64,000 nt of DNA, taken from NCBI GenBank assembly GCA_036852015.1, contig JAANDG010000084.1, forward strand, positions 248,001-312,000, read 5' to 3'. Origin of the DNA: Pelodera strongyloides (lineage: Eukaryota; Nematoda; Chromadorea; Rhabditida; Rhabditidae). Positions 9,682 through 22,600 of the stretch are shown here, piece by piece. The translations under genes and the position numbers were made by a program. Position 1 is the first letter of the stretch. Every line of letters starts with the position of its first letter. The notes under the pieces are model-generated. The model searched no databases, had not been told where the DNA came from, and saw only the letters and a program-made list of their open reading frames with translations.

Positions 9682-12090
9682 TTAGATCTTTCTGTGTCTG
9701 TACCCTCCGGATCCGCCTGATCCACCGACTCCAGCACCTCCTCCGTCTCTTGCTGGGCACTTGCAGTACTCAGCATCCTGTCCGGGGCCTCCTGAGGGTC
9801 CCTCGGGTCCTTCTTCTCCATCGGCTCCAGCGGCTCCCTAAATAGATACCGTAATTTACGGATTTCAGACAAATCCCTAAATTGATCAAATGCAGAACAA
9901 CTAGCTAGAGAGGCACGGGCTTTAGAAACGTTAACCGGACAAGTGTATTTCCAAATTTCTGTTCCCATCTGAGCATTTCCGGCACAAGACGGAACATATT
10001 TGCACATAATACATGGAAATGCAGTTGACAGGATAAGTTTCAGAAACCAGGTGTCAAATCGCTTTGAATATGTGATTGGAAAACTAGCCTGGAATCCTTG
10101 TGGTCCGGGCTCTCCTCCAGGTCCAGGTTGTCCTTCGGGTCCATCCTTTCCAGCATCTCCTGCCTCTCCTTCGTCTCCAGATTCTCCAGGAGCTCCGCGA
10201 GATCCCTTACGTCCAATGGGATGCTCAGCTTAAATATGGGAAACTTTAGAAAAGAGCAGGTGGGGCAGTGGTAAAAGACGCTGCCTCGAGACGAGCAGGC
10301 ATATCAGCTCGTTGGTTCGAGTCCTACCCCGAGTTTAATTGGGTATTGGAAAATTTAGATACTATCTGCCACTAACATCTCAGTCCGAGAATCTGCAAAA
10401 TCCGCTACATGAAAAAGATTTTTGTGTTTTTCTTCTGCTTACCATCCTGTCCCTTATCTCCAGGGGCTCCGGGCTTGCCGTCCTCTCCGGGAGGTCCGGG
10501 AGGTCCCATATCTCCTGGGGTTCCAGGGTTTCCATCTCTGCCAGGGTGACCAGACTGTCCACGAGCTCCACGCATTCCACGCATTCCTGGGGCTCCTGAG
10601 GCTCCTTGAGGTCCGGGAGTTCCCTGTAAGTCCATAGTTTAGAGTTTAGACCCATTACCACCGTCGTTTATTTTTTTTGTACTGCTGATTAGTCTCTTTT
10701 TTAGGCTGGACACTAAGTTTATCAACTAGTGGATATATTTTGGTTTCACGGCTCTTGTTCAAAAAGCTATGTACATAGGTGAATTATTAAGCTAAACGAG
10801 AGCTTTGGTTGGGGTTTCCCCGCCTTTGTCTGATTAGTTATCTGGTCAGCTGCGATCACTTACAGTAGGGCAAGTGAAGCATCCGGCCACTCCGGCTTGT
10901 TGCCAGTCGTCAGCATCTTGTCCATCAACACCGTCCTTACCATCCCGGCCGTCAAGACCGTCGAGTCCGGCGAGTCCAAGCTATAACAAGGGACATTCTA
11001 TTAACTAAACAACGATAATACTGTGGTTTTTAATTCATAACACATTTACGTCACCGTGCTCGTGACTTACACATTAAATTACACATATTACATGTGATCT
11101 ATTTTGTATGCTAGAGCTGATCCATAAATACGCATTTCTGTCTCGGGTGCATTTTTGATTATTTGTATTTTTTTTCATATAATTAACAAGCTCTTATTCT
11201 TTACAAGCTTTATAAATGCAAAAAGTTACCGGTCCTGCGGGTCCAGGAGGGCATGAGTTCTCAGAAGTGCATTGGCATTGGTTGGGTCCACCATTGGGGC
11301 TTCCAGGTCCTCCGGGTCCTCCGGGTCCTCCGGGAATAATTGGCTCATTGGGTGGGACACCATTTCCACCCTCGGGAGGAGATCCATAACCTCCGTAGCC
11401 ACTATTGCTTCCCGAGGCGCCGTATCTAAAACAGTTAGTGTTTTTAATGTTTATTTTAGTTTAAGAGTCAATATCTCGTCCATAGCTTCCAGAGGTCTAG
11501 TCCCGTGTGTGATCATTTACAGTATTAAACAGTAATAAACAGTAAACAGTAAAAAAACAGTATTATGCATTAGGCAAATGGGCGGGTACACGAAAAAGTT
11601 TTGCCGTATTTTCTGGGAGAGACGGCGATCCCATGAAGAATAACTGGTTAAAAAAAAGAGTGCCCACCCTCCATAGCTCTGTCTGCGAATTCTGTTTCCT
11701 GCGGTTCCGGCTCCAAGGCTGACCATCTCACCCCACAAATCATCAGAGAAACTCTTCAAATTCACCTAAAATATTGTTTTATATTAATTATTATTTTTAT
11801 GTCCCGAGTTCTCACAACGGTCGTAAATTCGACATATGACAGTGTCTGGCAAAAATCATATGAAACAGTCTGTCAGACAAGCCTAACAATAAAATAAGCC
11901 TAAACCCAAAATAACCCAAAGCCCAGCCCTAAGCCTGAGCCTAAATCTCCTAGAACCTTACCATGTTTGCGTCAAGCTCGTTCCACATCGAGGTGACATC
12001 GTTGTAGATGGAAGCTGCAGCAAACAGAGAGATCAAAAGGGTCGCCCCCGAGAAGACCAGAACTCCTGTAGTCGCTGTGGGAAGCGACAT
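9682..12090 (-). CDS. Cuticle collagen, 338 aa
   Basis: Structural collagen of the nematode cuticle. Minus-strand exons 12090-11962, 11765-11668, 11425-11230, 10980-10864, 10623-10443, 10228-10089, 9837-9682. The N-terminus has the cuticle-collagen form: short cytoplasmic start, hydrophobic signal/anchor ([17 protein letters not shown]), conserved linker, then a subtilisin/furin-type site RIRR at about residue 68. Gly-X-Y blocks follow, separated by Cys pairs: QCQC and SCPPG, then GCFTCPT, and C-terminal [10 protein letters not shown], which should form the interchain disulfides. The tail is Gly-rich ([14 protein letters not shown]). The exon ending 10089 uses a GC donor; this is fixed by Gly-X-Y register across the join (GPQGFQ to GAAGAD). 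TAGCTCAG directly before the start codon is a likely SL acceptor. Which collagen orthologue it is cannot be told here. Confidence 0.93.
9838..10088 (-). other. GC-AG intron in the collagen gene
   Basis: The intron begins CAG/GCTAGT and ends TTTAG (10088 down to 9838). No GT lies near enough to keep the frame, and Gly-X-Y register is perfect only with the GC donor. Confidence 0.8.
10258..10338 (+). repeat. tRNA-like element in collagen intron
   Basis: GGGGCAGTGGTAAAAGACGC resembles an A box and GGTTCGAGTCC is a perfect B box, with a long variable region between. Acceptor and T stems pair imperfectly, so it is read as a tRNA-derived repeat, antisense to the collagen transcript. Confidence 0.55.
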
Positions 12091-12478
12091 TCTGAGCTAG
12101 GGAAGATGGTTAATCTCTTAGGTTTATTTATGAACAATAAAAAGACAGCGATAAGGTAAACGATAATGAAGAGAAAGAACACGCCTGTTGTAAATCTAAG
12201 CGAGATCAACAGTAATTTACAAGTCGCTAGAAGACCTCGGAGACCATCTAATGGTAATGTAGTTATTAGCTAGGGAAACTTTTTTTGGAAACATTTCGGA
12301 TAAACTATAAAGTGTAGTGTAAACTACAGAAAGGGTTCACGATGTGGTGCCTTAGGTGGCACTTTCTCCTATTTATATTGTGCGGATAATTTCAGTCCCA
12401 AAGGAATTTGTTACCTCCCAACTCCGCCCATTTCGTTTGAACCACATTAACGAGCCAATATCGTGCTCTGAGCTCTCC

Positions 12479-12590
12479 ATCTCTCTCTCTCTCTCGTTTT
12501 TTTTCTCTGTCTCTCGTTTTTTCTCTCTGTTTATCTATCTTCTCTCCTTCTCTTACTCTCCATCTATCTCTCTCCCTCTCTCTCTCCGAA
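12479..12590. repeat. (CT)n-rich low-complexity tract
   Basis: Interrupted CTCTCT and TCTCTC runs with T-rich spacers, about 400 bp upstream of the collagen start. Low complexity; the apparent Ser/Leu-rich and Arg/Glu-rich frames here are artefacts. Confidence 0.85.
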
Positions 12591-14950
12591 TTCCGCCCCA
12601 CTAATTATACAATACATCTCCGAAAACGTTCATTATCAGACACTAAGGTGTCTTTGACAGAGGTGGTTTCCCACAAGGCAAACCTTAGCGTCTATCTAGG
12701 TTTACACTGATTGTGAAATTACGCAACCGCGAGGCGGACGTATTACGCGAACGATTGCGCTGCGGAAATACAGCTCACTCACGAGCCCAAAACGGGGTGC
12801 GGGATTGACAGTGCGATGTAATAGGCCCTTGGTTTGTCAATTGCCCCAATACACTCTTTCAAAACATATAGCATAGCTTAATCTTCATCAAATTGCGGTA
12901 ATTGCCTAATGTTAAACGTCGTTAACATAAATCTTTCGGGCAATTCAGTTTGATGCGAACAACCGATTGTCTTGTACTGAAAGATGGGGAAATAAATGAG
13001 GTCGAAAGAAATTTAATGATAAAATACGACCGAGATTAATTATGTACATGAAAGATATGATTTCTAGACATTTTTTTAATAACTTGAAAAAAGATAAGCT
13101 GGACAATTCCTGACAATTTCTGGAGAAATCACTGGGAACAAGGCAGATATGTACTAGATATCGTTTTCAAATGATTAGATTAGTTTATGGTAAGAATATT
13201 ATTCAGCCTCGGTTTCTACACAAATCTCTCTCAAACTCTCCCTTTCCTTTCTATTCACGATTTCGCTTTCTGTATAGATTCACTTATAATATTCCCTTAT
13301 AATGTACGCGACAGGCCAACCAGTTGCTTTTCTAGGACATACTATACTGTATTTCATGCTCATAACCATATACACAATAGTTATGCCAATGAGCCATGTT
13401 GTTGGCTGAACAGTCTATTTCGCAACAACAAATGGCTAAACTGGAAATTAGCGATTGGTTTCAAATTATAGACATAGGATTTGTGCTCGTCGTTTCGGTA
13501 CAAAAAATCGGTTGTTCCAACATACCGAAAAAGCCTTTTTGACGGCTTGATTTATATCGACGGAAGCCTGTCGGAGAAATATAGACTATAGGCATAGGCA
13601 TAGACATGGATAATATATGGTTTTAACTAGAACGATTGTTTTTTTTTCATATGTTTTAATATGTATAACATCCGGTATGTATGTATCCGGCATCATGTTG
13701 TGCATGCAAATAACTGCTCGTGATTTTTTATTTCCATTATTTTCATTTGCATACAAGATTGGGAATAATGCACTTGTCCAGAATACTTTCGAAAACCGGC
13801 CGTTATATAGCTAGTTGGATGTTGAACGCAGTTTTTGTGTGTGTGTGCCTATATTTCTTGGCGAAAGGCATGAAAGTGAAACAAATATATATTTGTTTTC
13901 AGAGGATTCAGAGGACAAGAAACGCGGTTAGGTTTGGCACGCAACTTGATATGCCGATCTCGCGCCGCTTGAAACCGTGACGTCTCCACTTCCATGGTTG
14001 CTCGACAAATGCGGACAAATTCATCGTCAGTGAAAATATATAAAAGTACATTCATAACAAACATTTTATGGAATAAAAAGCCATAAATATACAGTGGAAT
14101 ATATTATTGTAAATAATTAAGCACTGACGAGTGCGGGTGCCATTGAGTGGATACGACCTGTGGAGTCATCTATGAGACGGTACTGAAATGAGATATTTTT
14201 GAAGCAATGAAATAGAAATGTTCGCAGACATTGTTTTGCCCATAAAACTTAAGTTATGATGCGCGAAACCCAGCCGCATTCCTATGGTCTTACTTGGCAA
14301 AACTTTCGTTACTTATGTTTATGTTCGTAATGTGTAAGTTATGTTAATGTTATCTTCTATACTTGTAGTTTACCTCTATTTAAAAAAGACAATGGCTATC
14401 ACTGACGAAACGTGGCGTGCAAGCCGTGTGAGAATGGCATGCGCAAAATGTACGCGGAATGAGATGTATTGCGGTGTAAATGTTCGCCGAACTCACGCCG
14501 CTTGCACGCCGTACCGTTATCGCTTGCAAAGTTAGAAAGGCATGATACCGTAAGTATAAGTTTAGATCACTAAGATGTGATATATATTTTACCGAAAAAC
14601 AAGGTAAACGGAGGAAGAAACTGCAATTTTTTGGTGTCTTCAGTAGTAAATTCTTGAATTAGTTGCCGATTTTTGAAACGTTTGTTGCACAGCTGCATTC
14701 CCATGTTTAGTTGCATATTATAGGTGGGAAAACATCGTTCAACATACATTTCAACATCAGGATGTTATATCGCTTCAACTTCCAAACACGCTTACAAAGA
14801 TGGGTGCCCTCCATTGGGGTTGTTTCTCTTCCTCGTTTTGTTCAGCGGTTCCTTCTTGAGGAGCATTCTGCGGTGAATTGTTGTCATTCTAAATATCTTA
14901 TTGTAAAAATGAATATTGTTTGACTGTGTGTAAGGTTCACGCTTCGCTCA

Positions 14951-15030
14951 AAGTGACGCGTTATGGCCGAGTGGTCTACGGCGCTGGTCCGAGATCACAC
15001 TTATAGTGCAAGTTCGGCTCCGGTCCGATG
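14951..15030 (+). repeat. tRNA-like element (Leu/Ser-type arm)
   Basis: TGGCCGAGTGGTCTACGGCGC matches a Leu/Ser-type A box and AGTTCGGCTCC approximates a B box. The cloverleaf cannot be closed convincingly; likely a tRNA-derived repeat. Confidence 0.5.
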
Positions 15031-15246
15031 CATTTGTCTTGCGGATGTTGGTGGTAAATCAAAGTGGGCAAACTAAATATTCAAAAAATAAATTCCTCAC
15101 CGGCTGCCTATCTGATGTATCGCCTTTAATGTCGTCAATTCTGTAGTCTGATGGATCCTGAATGGAATACTGGTAAATGTAAATATTGGTTCATTCTCTG
15201 TTTTGGGGTTTGGGCCGGCAACCATGTCAGAGATGTTATTTATTTT

Positions 15247-15369
15247 GTGACCAGTTGCTGACGGTTTTCGATGAAACTTGGTCACCACATGGTCGCGAAT
15301 AGGTCACACAACGAGCTGGCCCACGAAAAAAAACAGTGAGCGTCACCAAGTTGGTTCACCCATTTTCTA
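15247..15369. repeat. Fold-back repeat of the GGTGACGGTTCAC family
   Basis: Motifs GACGGTTTTCGATGAAACTTG, TGGCCCACGAAAAA and GCGTCACCAAGTTGGTTCAC match the copies at 3937, 36905 and 47637. Intergenic. Confidence 0.65.
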
Positions 15370-16607
15370 TGGGAACCGGCAAAGATGTCAGAGATTGGAG
15401 AAAGTGTCCTATGGCAATGTTTTTTCTTCTACAAAACTGTGTGTTTTGTGAGTCTAAGGGCAAAGATATCGCTGCCGGTTCCCTTATAGTTTCTCGGTTT
15501 CCTTGTAGGTTCTGTTTCAATTATCATCTTATCAAATTAAACAAACCTCATCAGCTCCTGATCCCTCAACAGTTTCAGAACGCTCAGCCTAAATTTTTCA
15601 TTGAATTTGGAATGTAAAATTTGGATTTGGAGTGTCTACGACATAATATTCGTGTATTACCGACTGCTATGTCGTTATTACTTGAACGCATTGCTACTCG
15701 AGGATGAACTTTCCGAGACATATATGTATGAAGGTAATTAAAACCCTATTTGCTAATTGGGAAAGCTACTGATGTGATGAAGCCCAGCTTGTGTATACTA
15801 ACTAAGCGTGTTCATCTTTTTATTAGCGTTTTCGTACCAACAATTCTTCTACATAGTTCGTTTTCTAATAGTTATAAATCTCTCAGTGTGCATTGTGTAT
15901 CTGCAATTTCAGTGTCAAATATTGTGTTGCATTACGGTATGTACCACGAAACCAAGAATTAGTCTAATCTAGGACTGATAATCAGCGTTATTGACAATTG
16001 TAACTAGCTATTAGTGCTATAAACTACTGTATTATGTGTTTCACAATCCTTCACAGAGAGACGCACATCTTGTAATTTGTACTCATTTCCCAAGCAGCCA
16101 CATAAAGAAAGCGAACACCATTTGAATGAACGTTTTATTTACAAATTTGTTTTTTTGTGTGTGTGGTGATGAGATGATATAACCGGTAGTATTGGACAAG
16201 TGTGCACGAGAGATATGTGTGAGGATTGTGAAGGGTTACGGTACACGAATATACAATTAGAGCTAGGACCTTTCTACAGTAAGCGTGGGAAGGGGGCGTG
16301 GGAAGGGGGCGGGGATCTTGCTCCCTCAGATCCGATATTTTATTAAGTGATCGCATTCATAAAAAATGCGGCGTATTCGTTTCGGACAAAGGGACACAAG
16401 TATATGTCATAGGCATAAATATGTATGCAAATTAGGTTAAAAGAATAAGCATAAGTGGAATACTGTGTTTGCAGATCGATCGTTTCACTAGTCAAGTGAG
16501 AATATAAACTACAATTGTTGTGTTTAAATACATGTTATTATTGATTAGTAATTTAGTAGTTGGTATTTGTAGCCTGTAGTTTGATTTACGATCGAGTATC
16601 GATTGAT

Positions 16608-19600
16608 TTAGGCGGCTACGGCCTTGACCGAGTCGATGAGGTGTGGTTCAGGGGAATCTACCTCGGGGGCCACCGGGAGGGGGGAGGGCGTGGGGATCTC
16701 CTCGCTTGACGTCACTGGCACCGCCTCCTAAAAAGGCAATCAATAAATCTTATATGTCTTTGTTGGAAGAGCTCTTTATACTTATTACCCTATTTTTTGC
16801 CTACTTTATGCGGGACGTGTATTCGCAATGAAATATTACATTATCTGACTTTCTAAGATTTTAAGAAAGAGATTTAATCTATTTTTGGCCGGATCGATAT
16901 TTGGTTAACGTTAGGTCAAGATGAGTTATGTATAGATTATATCCCTCATGCCTACAGTACTTGCATCAACTATTGTTGTATTGCTCTTACAGTAGGCGTG
17001 GGTTCCTCGGGCTGTTTGTTCTGCTCTCCCTGGTTGATCTTCACTGCCTCATTCTCGAAATATCTGGACAAAACAATTCTAGAAAGGATTCGAACATTGA
17101 GCGAGGCATTCGGCACAAAAAAGCACTTTCCCATGTGACCCTCATTCCTTTAAAGTCTGATGCCATACAAAGTTATGCGTGTTTCCCGGCAAGTATTTTT
17201 ACTAACTGCCCATGTTTTGAGTGCTTTCTAAGGTGCTTTTCGCGGTCCAGCACTCGTGCTAATTAATGTAACGATCTCGGTAACCTGCTGCCAATTCCAC
17301 CGTTAGATTTCATAGTTAGAAGGGGAAACTTCGCTTGTGTTTATGGAAATTGTCATATATTGATTGAATGGTCAACTGCTCAAATCAAAGTAAGCGTGTA
17401 CCTGAAAAACTCGGCGAGTGGATCAACGGCCTTCTCATCGGACTCATCGTCAGAATCAACGTCGGTCTGAAAAGAATTTGACATTAGTTCATTGCGCAGT
17501 TTGACTTTTTTAAAAGCCAAACCTAAGATTGCTTCTCTACTGAGGAAACTTGACCGGTGCGCGGCGTACACTGGGCCCGAAAAAGGTGTGCCGCCTACAC
17601 CTCGCCTACACCTCGCCCATAGAGGGAAAAGTATCTCGAGGGACACAGAAAAGGTGGGCGGCTGTTGCGCCGGATGTGGACCTGGTGTATTCGGTCAAAA
17701 ATACACACGAAAGTAGAAGATCGCCGTGCTCAGGCCTACCTCAGGCCCACACTGCGCCGGTGCGCGGCTTACACAAGGCCCAAAATGGGTGGGCCGCCAC
17801 ACCTGGGTGCCTGGGTCCACCCATTTTTTGTAGGCCGCACACCGGCCAAAGTTTCGCGTTGTCAGGGCCTGACTAATCGTTGCACATCCTTGGCATTACG
17901 CCAGAGTTAGAGTTAGAGGACTAGTATTATTGCCCACTTGTGTTCACATTTTGCTGTGATTCTATTTTCTGTTCTGCATTTTCTTACCTTGGCTGGGGTG
18001 GTCTCTCCCTCCTTGATCTGTTCATTGTCCTCCTCCTTCTCATCGAGACGAGGGAAGCTGTCCTCAATGACCACGGGCTCAGTTGCGGTCTCCTCCTGTA
18101 AGCATTTATATTGTTTAGTTTATTGAACATATATAAAAATGCAACCACTCAGGTGACTTATCGATGGGTCTTAATCGTGCAAAACCCCAGTGGCTACATG
18201 CACCTCCCTGGTTGGGAGAATTTGTCTCTGCATGTTTCTGATTCACGTGATCTCTCCCTTTCTTTACTTCCCATTGGGACACTGGGAGCATACTCCCAGC
18301 GTTTACATACAGCCAAGGACTGAAGACCAAGAACGAACACCGTCATATTACCACGTTTCCTAAGATCTAAGTGGTTTCCTAAGGTTCTCTCTTCTTTGTA
18401 TTTCTCTCTTGTTTGTATTTATGTGCACTTTTTTATGGAATGGAATAAAGAGTTAATAATAAGGTCTTCACTCTTCACAGTTTCACACTACATATATAAA
18501 TAATCAAGGTGACAGACTACAAACAACACTTCTATATTCAAAAGGGGACGTCGTTGTTCTACAAAATAGCAACTTACGGGTTTCTCAATTTCTCTGGGGT
18601 TTCCCAATAGCCTCAGTCTATCAGCAATCCAGTCTTGGTCACGCTCAGGGGTCGACTCAGAATTGGCCGCGGCCTCCTCTGGGGTTTCGAATGGAATGGC
18701 GGAATCTGAAAAATCAACCTTAAAGAGGTACTGCACGTTTTTTAAAGAGGTAAGTTTAGATTACAACTGCATTCCCATATATTGTATTCAGATGGCTTCA
18801 TGAGTAATCTACAGAATAGGGAATACACTACAGGACTAAACATAGAGAGACAACAAGCAGATATGTTTATGTTGAAACGCATCGGTAAGCCATATGGTTT
18901 TAAAGCAAACTCTGCATGGCTGCATGCCCATGTATTATATGTAAATGGCAAAAACAAAGTAAATGTAGTATAAGTTATGTATAAGGCATGGAATGCAGTT
19001 GTCCCATAAACGTTTCAAAAAACCAGCTCTCCTACCACTTTAAAGTAATGAGACACAAACTTACAGATGGGCTTTCCGGGTTGTTCACTCTGGAACCTCT
19101 GCGCAATTCTCTGGTTCTGCTCATAAATGCGATCCCAGACAGAGGGAGTGGTTTGCTGGCGCTAAAATAAAAGGTAAGTAATTGAACAGTTAAAGATAAA
19201 GAGATTCCCTGGACATATGTAATGCGTTATACAAATGAACACATTTTTGTTGTGAGCATACCATTAGGCGCGGCTTTAGAACTAGACCGTCCGTCATACA
19301 GGCTTCATATAATGAACAAAAATAAACAAACCTGAGCCTGAAGGTTGTCCACGATCTGTTGTGCTGATGCATCATGCGGGCGAACATCGGTAGATTGTGA
19401 CACCTCGCTTTCCTAAAATTCAGCTTAATTTTATCACAACTTGCTCTTATGTTATGTAATAAGGGACTAGGCTTACAATCAGAACGATACCTACAAAAAG
19501 AAGGCAATATTAACCTGAGGTTGAATGTGACGCCACTGCATAGGCCTGTAGATGAAGAGATTCTGAGGAGTTGGGTTCTGGGTCGATGGCTTAAAAATTA

Positions 19601-22600
19601 AAGCGATATAACAGACGGTTATTTAAGCGTAGTTTGGACGCTGTATTACCCAATATTGTATAAGTGGGTGTTTTAGTCTACTACTATATTGTATTTCACA
19701 AAAGTTTTATCGGCGGCACCCTTCTATCGCTTTCAATGACAACTTCTGCAATTTCAATTTTATTTCTCGTACCGTAATTTGTGCTTTATTTATTAGGAGA
19801 GATCCCCGAATGATGGATTGGAAAAGTCTTCGGGCTATGCTGTCATCTGGAGCTCTACAACTAATGCTCAGGGCTCTGCGATCATTTCCTGCGATTTGAA
19901 CAATGTATTGAACTACCCTTGACTAAAGGAGCGCACATTTGGAGTACAGATTTATTTATATTTAAAAAGATACCTCAACGGCCTGAGTCTGTGCTTGTTG
20001 CTGTGGTTGTTGTTGCTGTGGCTGTTGTGGTGCAGCAGTCTGTGCTGGCATTGGTTGCTGCTCTTGTCTCTGTTGTTGTTGTGCCTGAGCGAATCTCTGC
20101 TGCAGTTCAGACTGCATGTTTTGCCACTCTTGCTGCCGACGTGCTGCTTCTTGTTGCATCATCATTTGTTGTTGTTGCTGTTGCTGGGCCCATTGTTGCT
20201 GCCTCTGCTGGGCCCATTGTTGCTGTCTCTGCTGCGCCCACTGCTGTTGTCTCTGCTGCTCGGCTTGCATCTGACGCATACGGTTCTCTTGCGCTTCAAC
20301 CTGAGCACGCACTTGTGCTGTGGCCATGGCCCCTTGTTGCTGCTGAAAAGTTGAGTTTAGAATTCAATCGCTATTTTTTAGGGCATCCTTCGATTTACAA
20401 CAAAGAAAGGAGTAATTTTAAAAACCACAAAAAATCGTTTGAACTAGAGTGGGGTCATAATGGGTTGAGCGGTGAGCCGCTCACAAAGAGGCGAGTCAGT
20501 GAGTTGAACCGCCCTTTTGTGGAAAGGCGGGTTCGGGTTGACCCGGACCGGCCTTGCGAAAAAGAGGTGACTCCGGGTCAGAGCCAAATATCAAAAAGAA
20601 AAACGGTCGGGTTACCTATGTTAACTTAAGCTTCTCGATAATATTTAGTATGTTCCATACGATAATAATTACCCTCTACCGTTTACAGTTATATTTAATT
20701 ACATTTACTTGACGAAAGACCCGTAAATTGGATATGATTCACGTGGGTCACTCACCCCGGGTTGGCCCATGAGTCACTCTCTTGTTGAATCGCCTAGGTG
20801 GTTCACGTGTGACCCGGGTTGACCCGTGAACCGCGCGGGATGAGTCACTCATGTGAATCGCTCAACCCGTTTTGGCCCCACTCTAGTTTGAACCACAAAA
20901 AATCGGTTGTAAAACTAATTTCTAGTTTTTATCTCTGTACTTTTTTCAAAATTTCTGCATAGTTTTTCTGTTTGCATAGTTCTTATCTCGGTAGCTTTTG
21001 TCTCCCTGTAGGGCCCGAAGGACAGTCCCAGATTTAACCTTTCACATTTAACATGTAGATCATGAAAGATCGCATTTTGCCGTGATCCGTCGATCTGTAT
21101 ATTCACTAGTGATGCACACCAACTATGCACTTATCTGGATCCTATATTAATACCCAATAACGCCCTAACATTCGAAGTTCTGTATATCCGACCTGCCACA
21201 TCCTCCACTGCTGCCACTGTTGTCTCTTTTGCTGCTCTTCTGCTGCTTGACGCTGCCAATCGACGCGGCTGTGATCCTCCTCCTGTAAGAACCATTTCTT
21301 AGCTAAAGGGCAATACAGTGTTGAACCATGTTAACAAGCCGTACAGTTACCGGATTTCCCCCACACAAAAATCTGCTCACGCTTATTCATCAAAAGGGCT
21401 ATTTACAGCATCTTAGCTGAAATCAGAACCTTCCACAAAATTCTGCTTCTTCTAAGTTTACAATAGGTCGAAGTGCCAGTAATTATGTGCTCTATTTATT
21501 TCTACAGATATTTCCTATTATGCATGGAAATGCCGTTGCTAAACATAGGCTCCGCTGCCTCCTATCATACCGCTTTAAAAACCGTTTCCAACCTGTGCTC
21601 CCATCTCGGGGCGGAGTCCCCAGAATTCGGGTTGTTGTTGTTGGTGCTCATTGCCCCATCCCATGCGTTGTGGTTGATTCCAGCCCATTTGTTGCTGTTG
21701 TGCTGCCTGTTGCATCATGCGCATTTGCTGCATCTGCATCATCTGGTGCATCTGCTGTGCTCTTTGCATCTGCATCGCTTGCTGATATCTCCACATCATA
21801 TGGGCGCGCATTGCCTGCATCTGCTGCCATCTTGCTGCCTCCTCCTGAGCGGCCAACATCTCCTGAAATGAGTTTGTTTATTTGATTGTTTGTTCAATGC
21901 GCGTTACGTTTGGCATGCTAAAGTTACTAGTAAAAGATCCTCAGAAACGGCGCCGACCGACTTAGGGGTATGACATCTTGGGTTGGAAATCGAACCCGCA
22001 TCTTAGCACGGTCAACCACGACTCCACCAGGCTGTAAATAAACTTTTTATAATTAAATTAATGAACCTACAGCATTTGGATTCAAGGTTTTCACCTGTTG
22101 CTGCTGCCATTGATGTTGTGCTGATTCGGCAACGCGCTGCATCAATGCACGGGCAACCATCTCACGCATCATTTGTTGTTGCTGAAGCATTTGTTGCATA
22201 CGACGAAGACGCCACATGCGCATCATCTAAATGAGTTATGAAAGATATACTGTAAGCGTGTAAGCTCCTACTGAAACATTGACAATAGCCCGTATTCTCG
22301 GGTCGACGGGAATGTTCCGTTTGGGAGCTCATTCGTATGCAAATTTTTCCTCAAGCTAGTCTAGATAGTCGAGAAATTTGCATACAAAAGATTTCCCAAA
22401 CGGAACGTTTCCGTCGACCCGAGAATCCGGGCTAATGTCGCAGTTGTTGAAAAGTGTATTTCGAAGTTTGAAAATCAGTGAGAAAGTTTCACAACAAACC
22501 CAATAACGAGCTTTATGTATATTAAATTACAAGATAGTTTGTGAAAATAAGTCCTTGTGCTTGCTTAGTTTGTTCTTGCTTGATTGTTTGGTAAATTAAT

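Larger units (their letters stand above)
12091..16607. other. Gene-free region upstream of the collagen gene
   Basis: About 4.5 kb. It should contain the collagen promoter at its left end and the 3' UTR of the Q-rich gene at its right end, with a minus-strand AATAAA at 16134-16139 as a candidate signal. It holds a CT-rich tract (12479-12590), a tRNA-like element (14951-15030) and a fold-back (15247-15369). No frame here has flanking splice sites or protein-like composition. Confidence 0.6.

Noticed and set aside
14400..14412. CTGACGAAAC as a second hammerhead core
   Set aside because: No separate CTGATGA and helix II; the bases are contiguous by chance.
19919..20629. 236-residue Val/Ala-rich frame on the plus strand
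   Set aside because: Antisense shadow of the Gln-rich exon 19974-20342 extended into a fold-back element.
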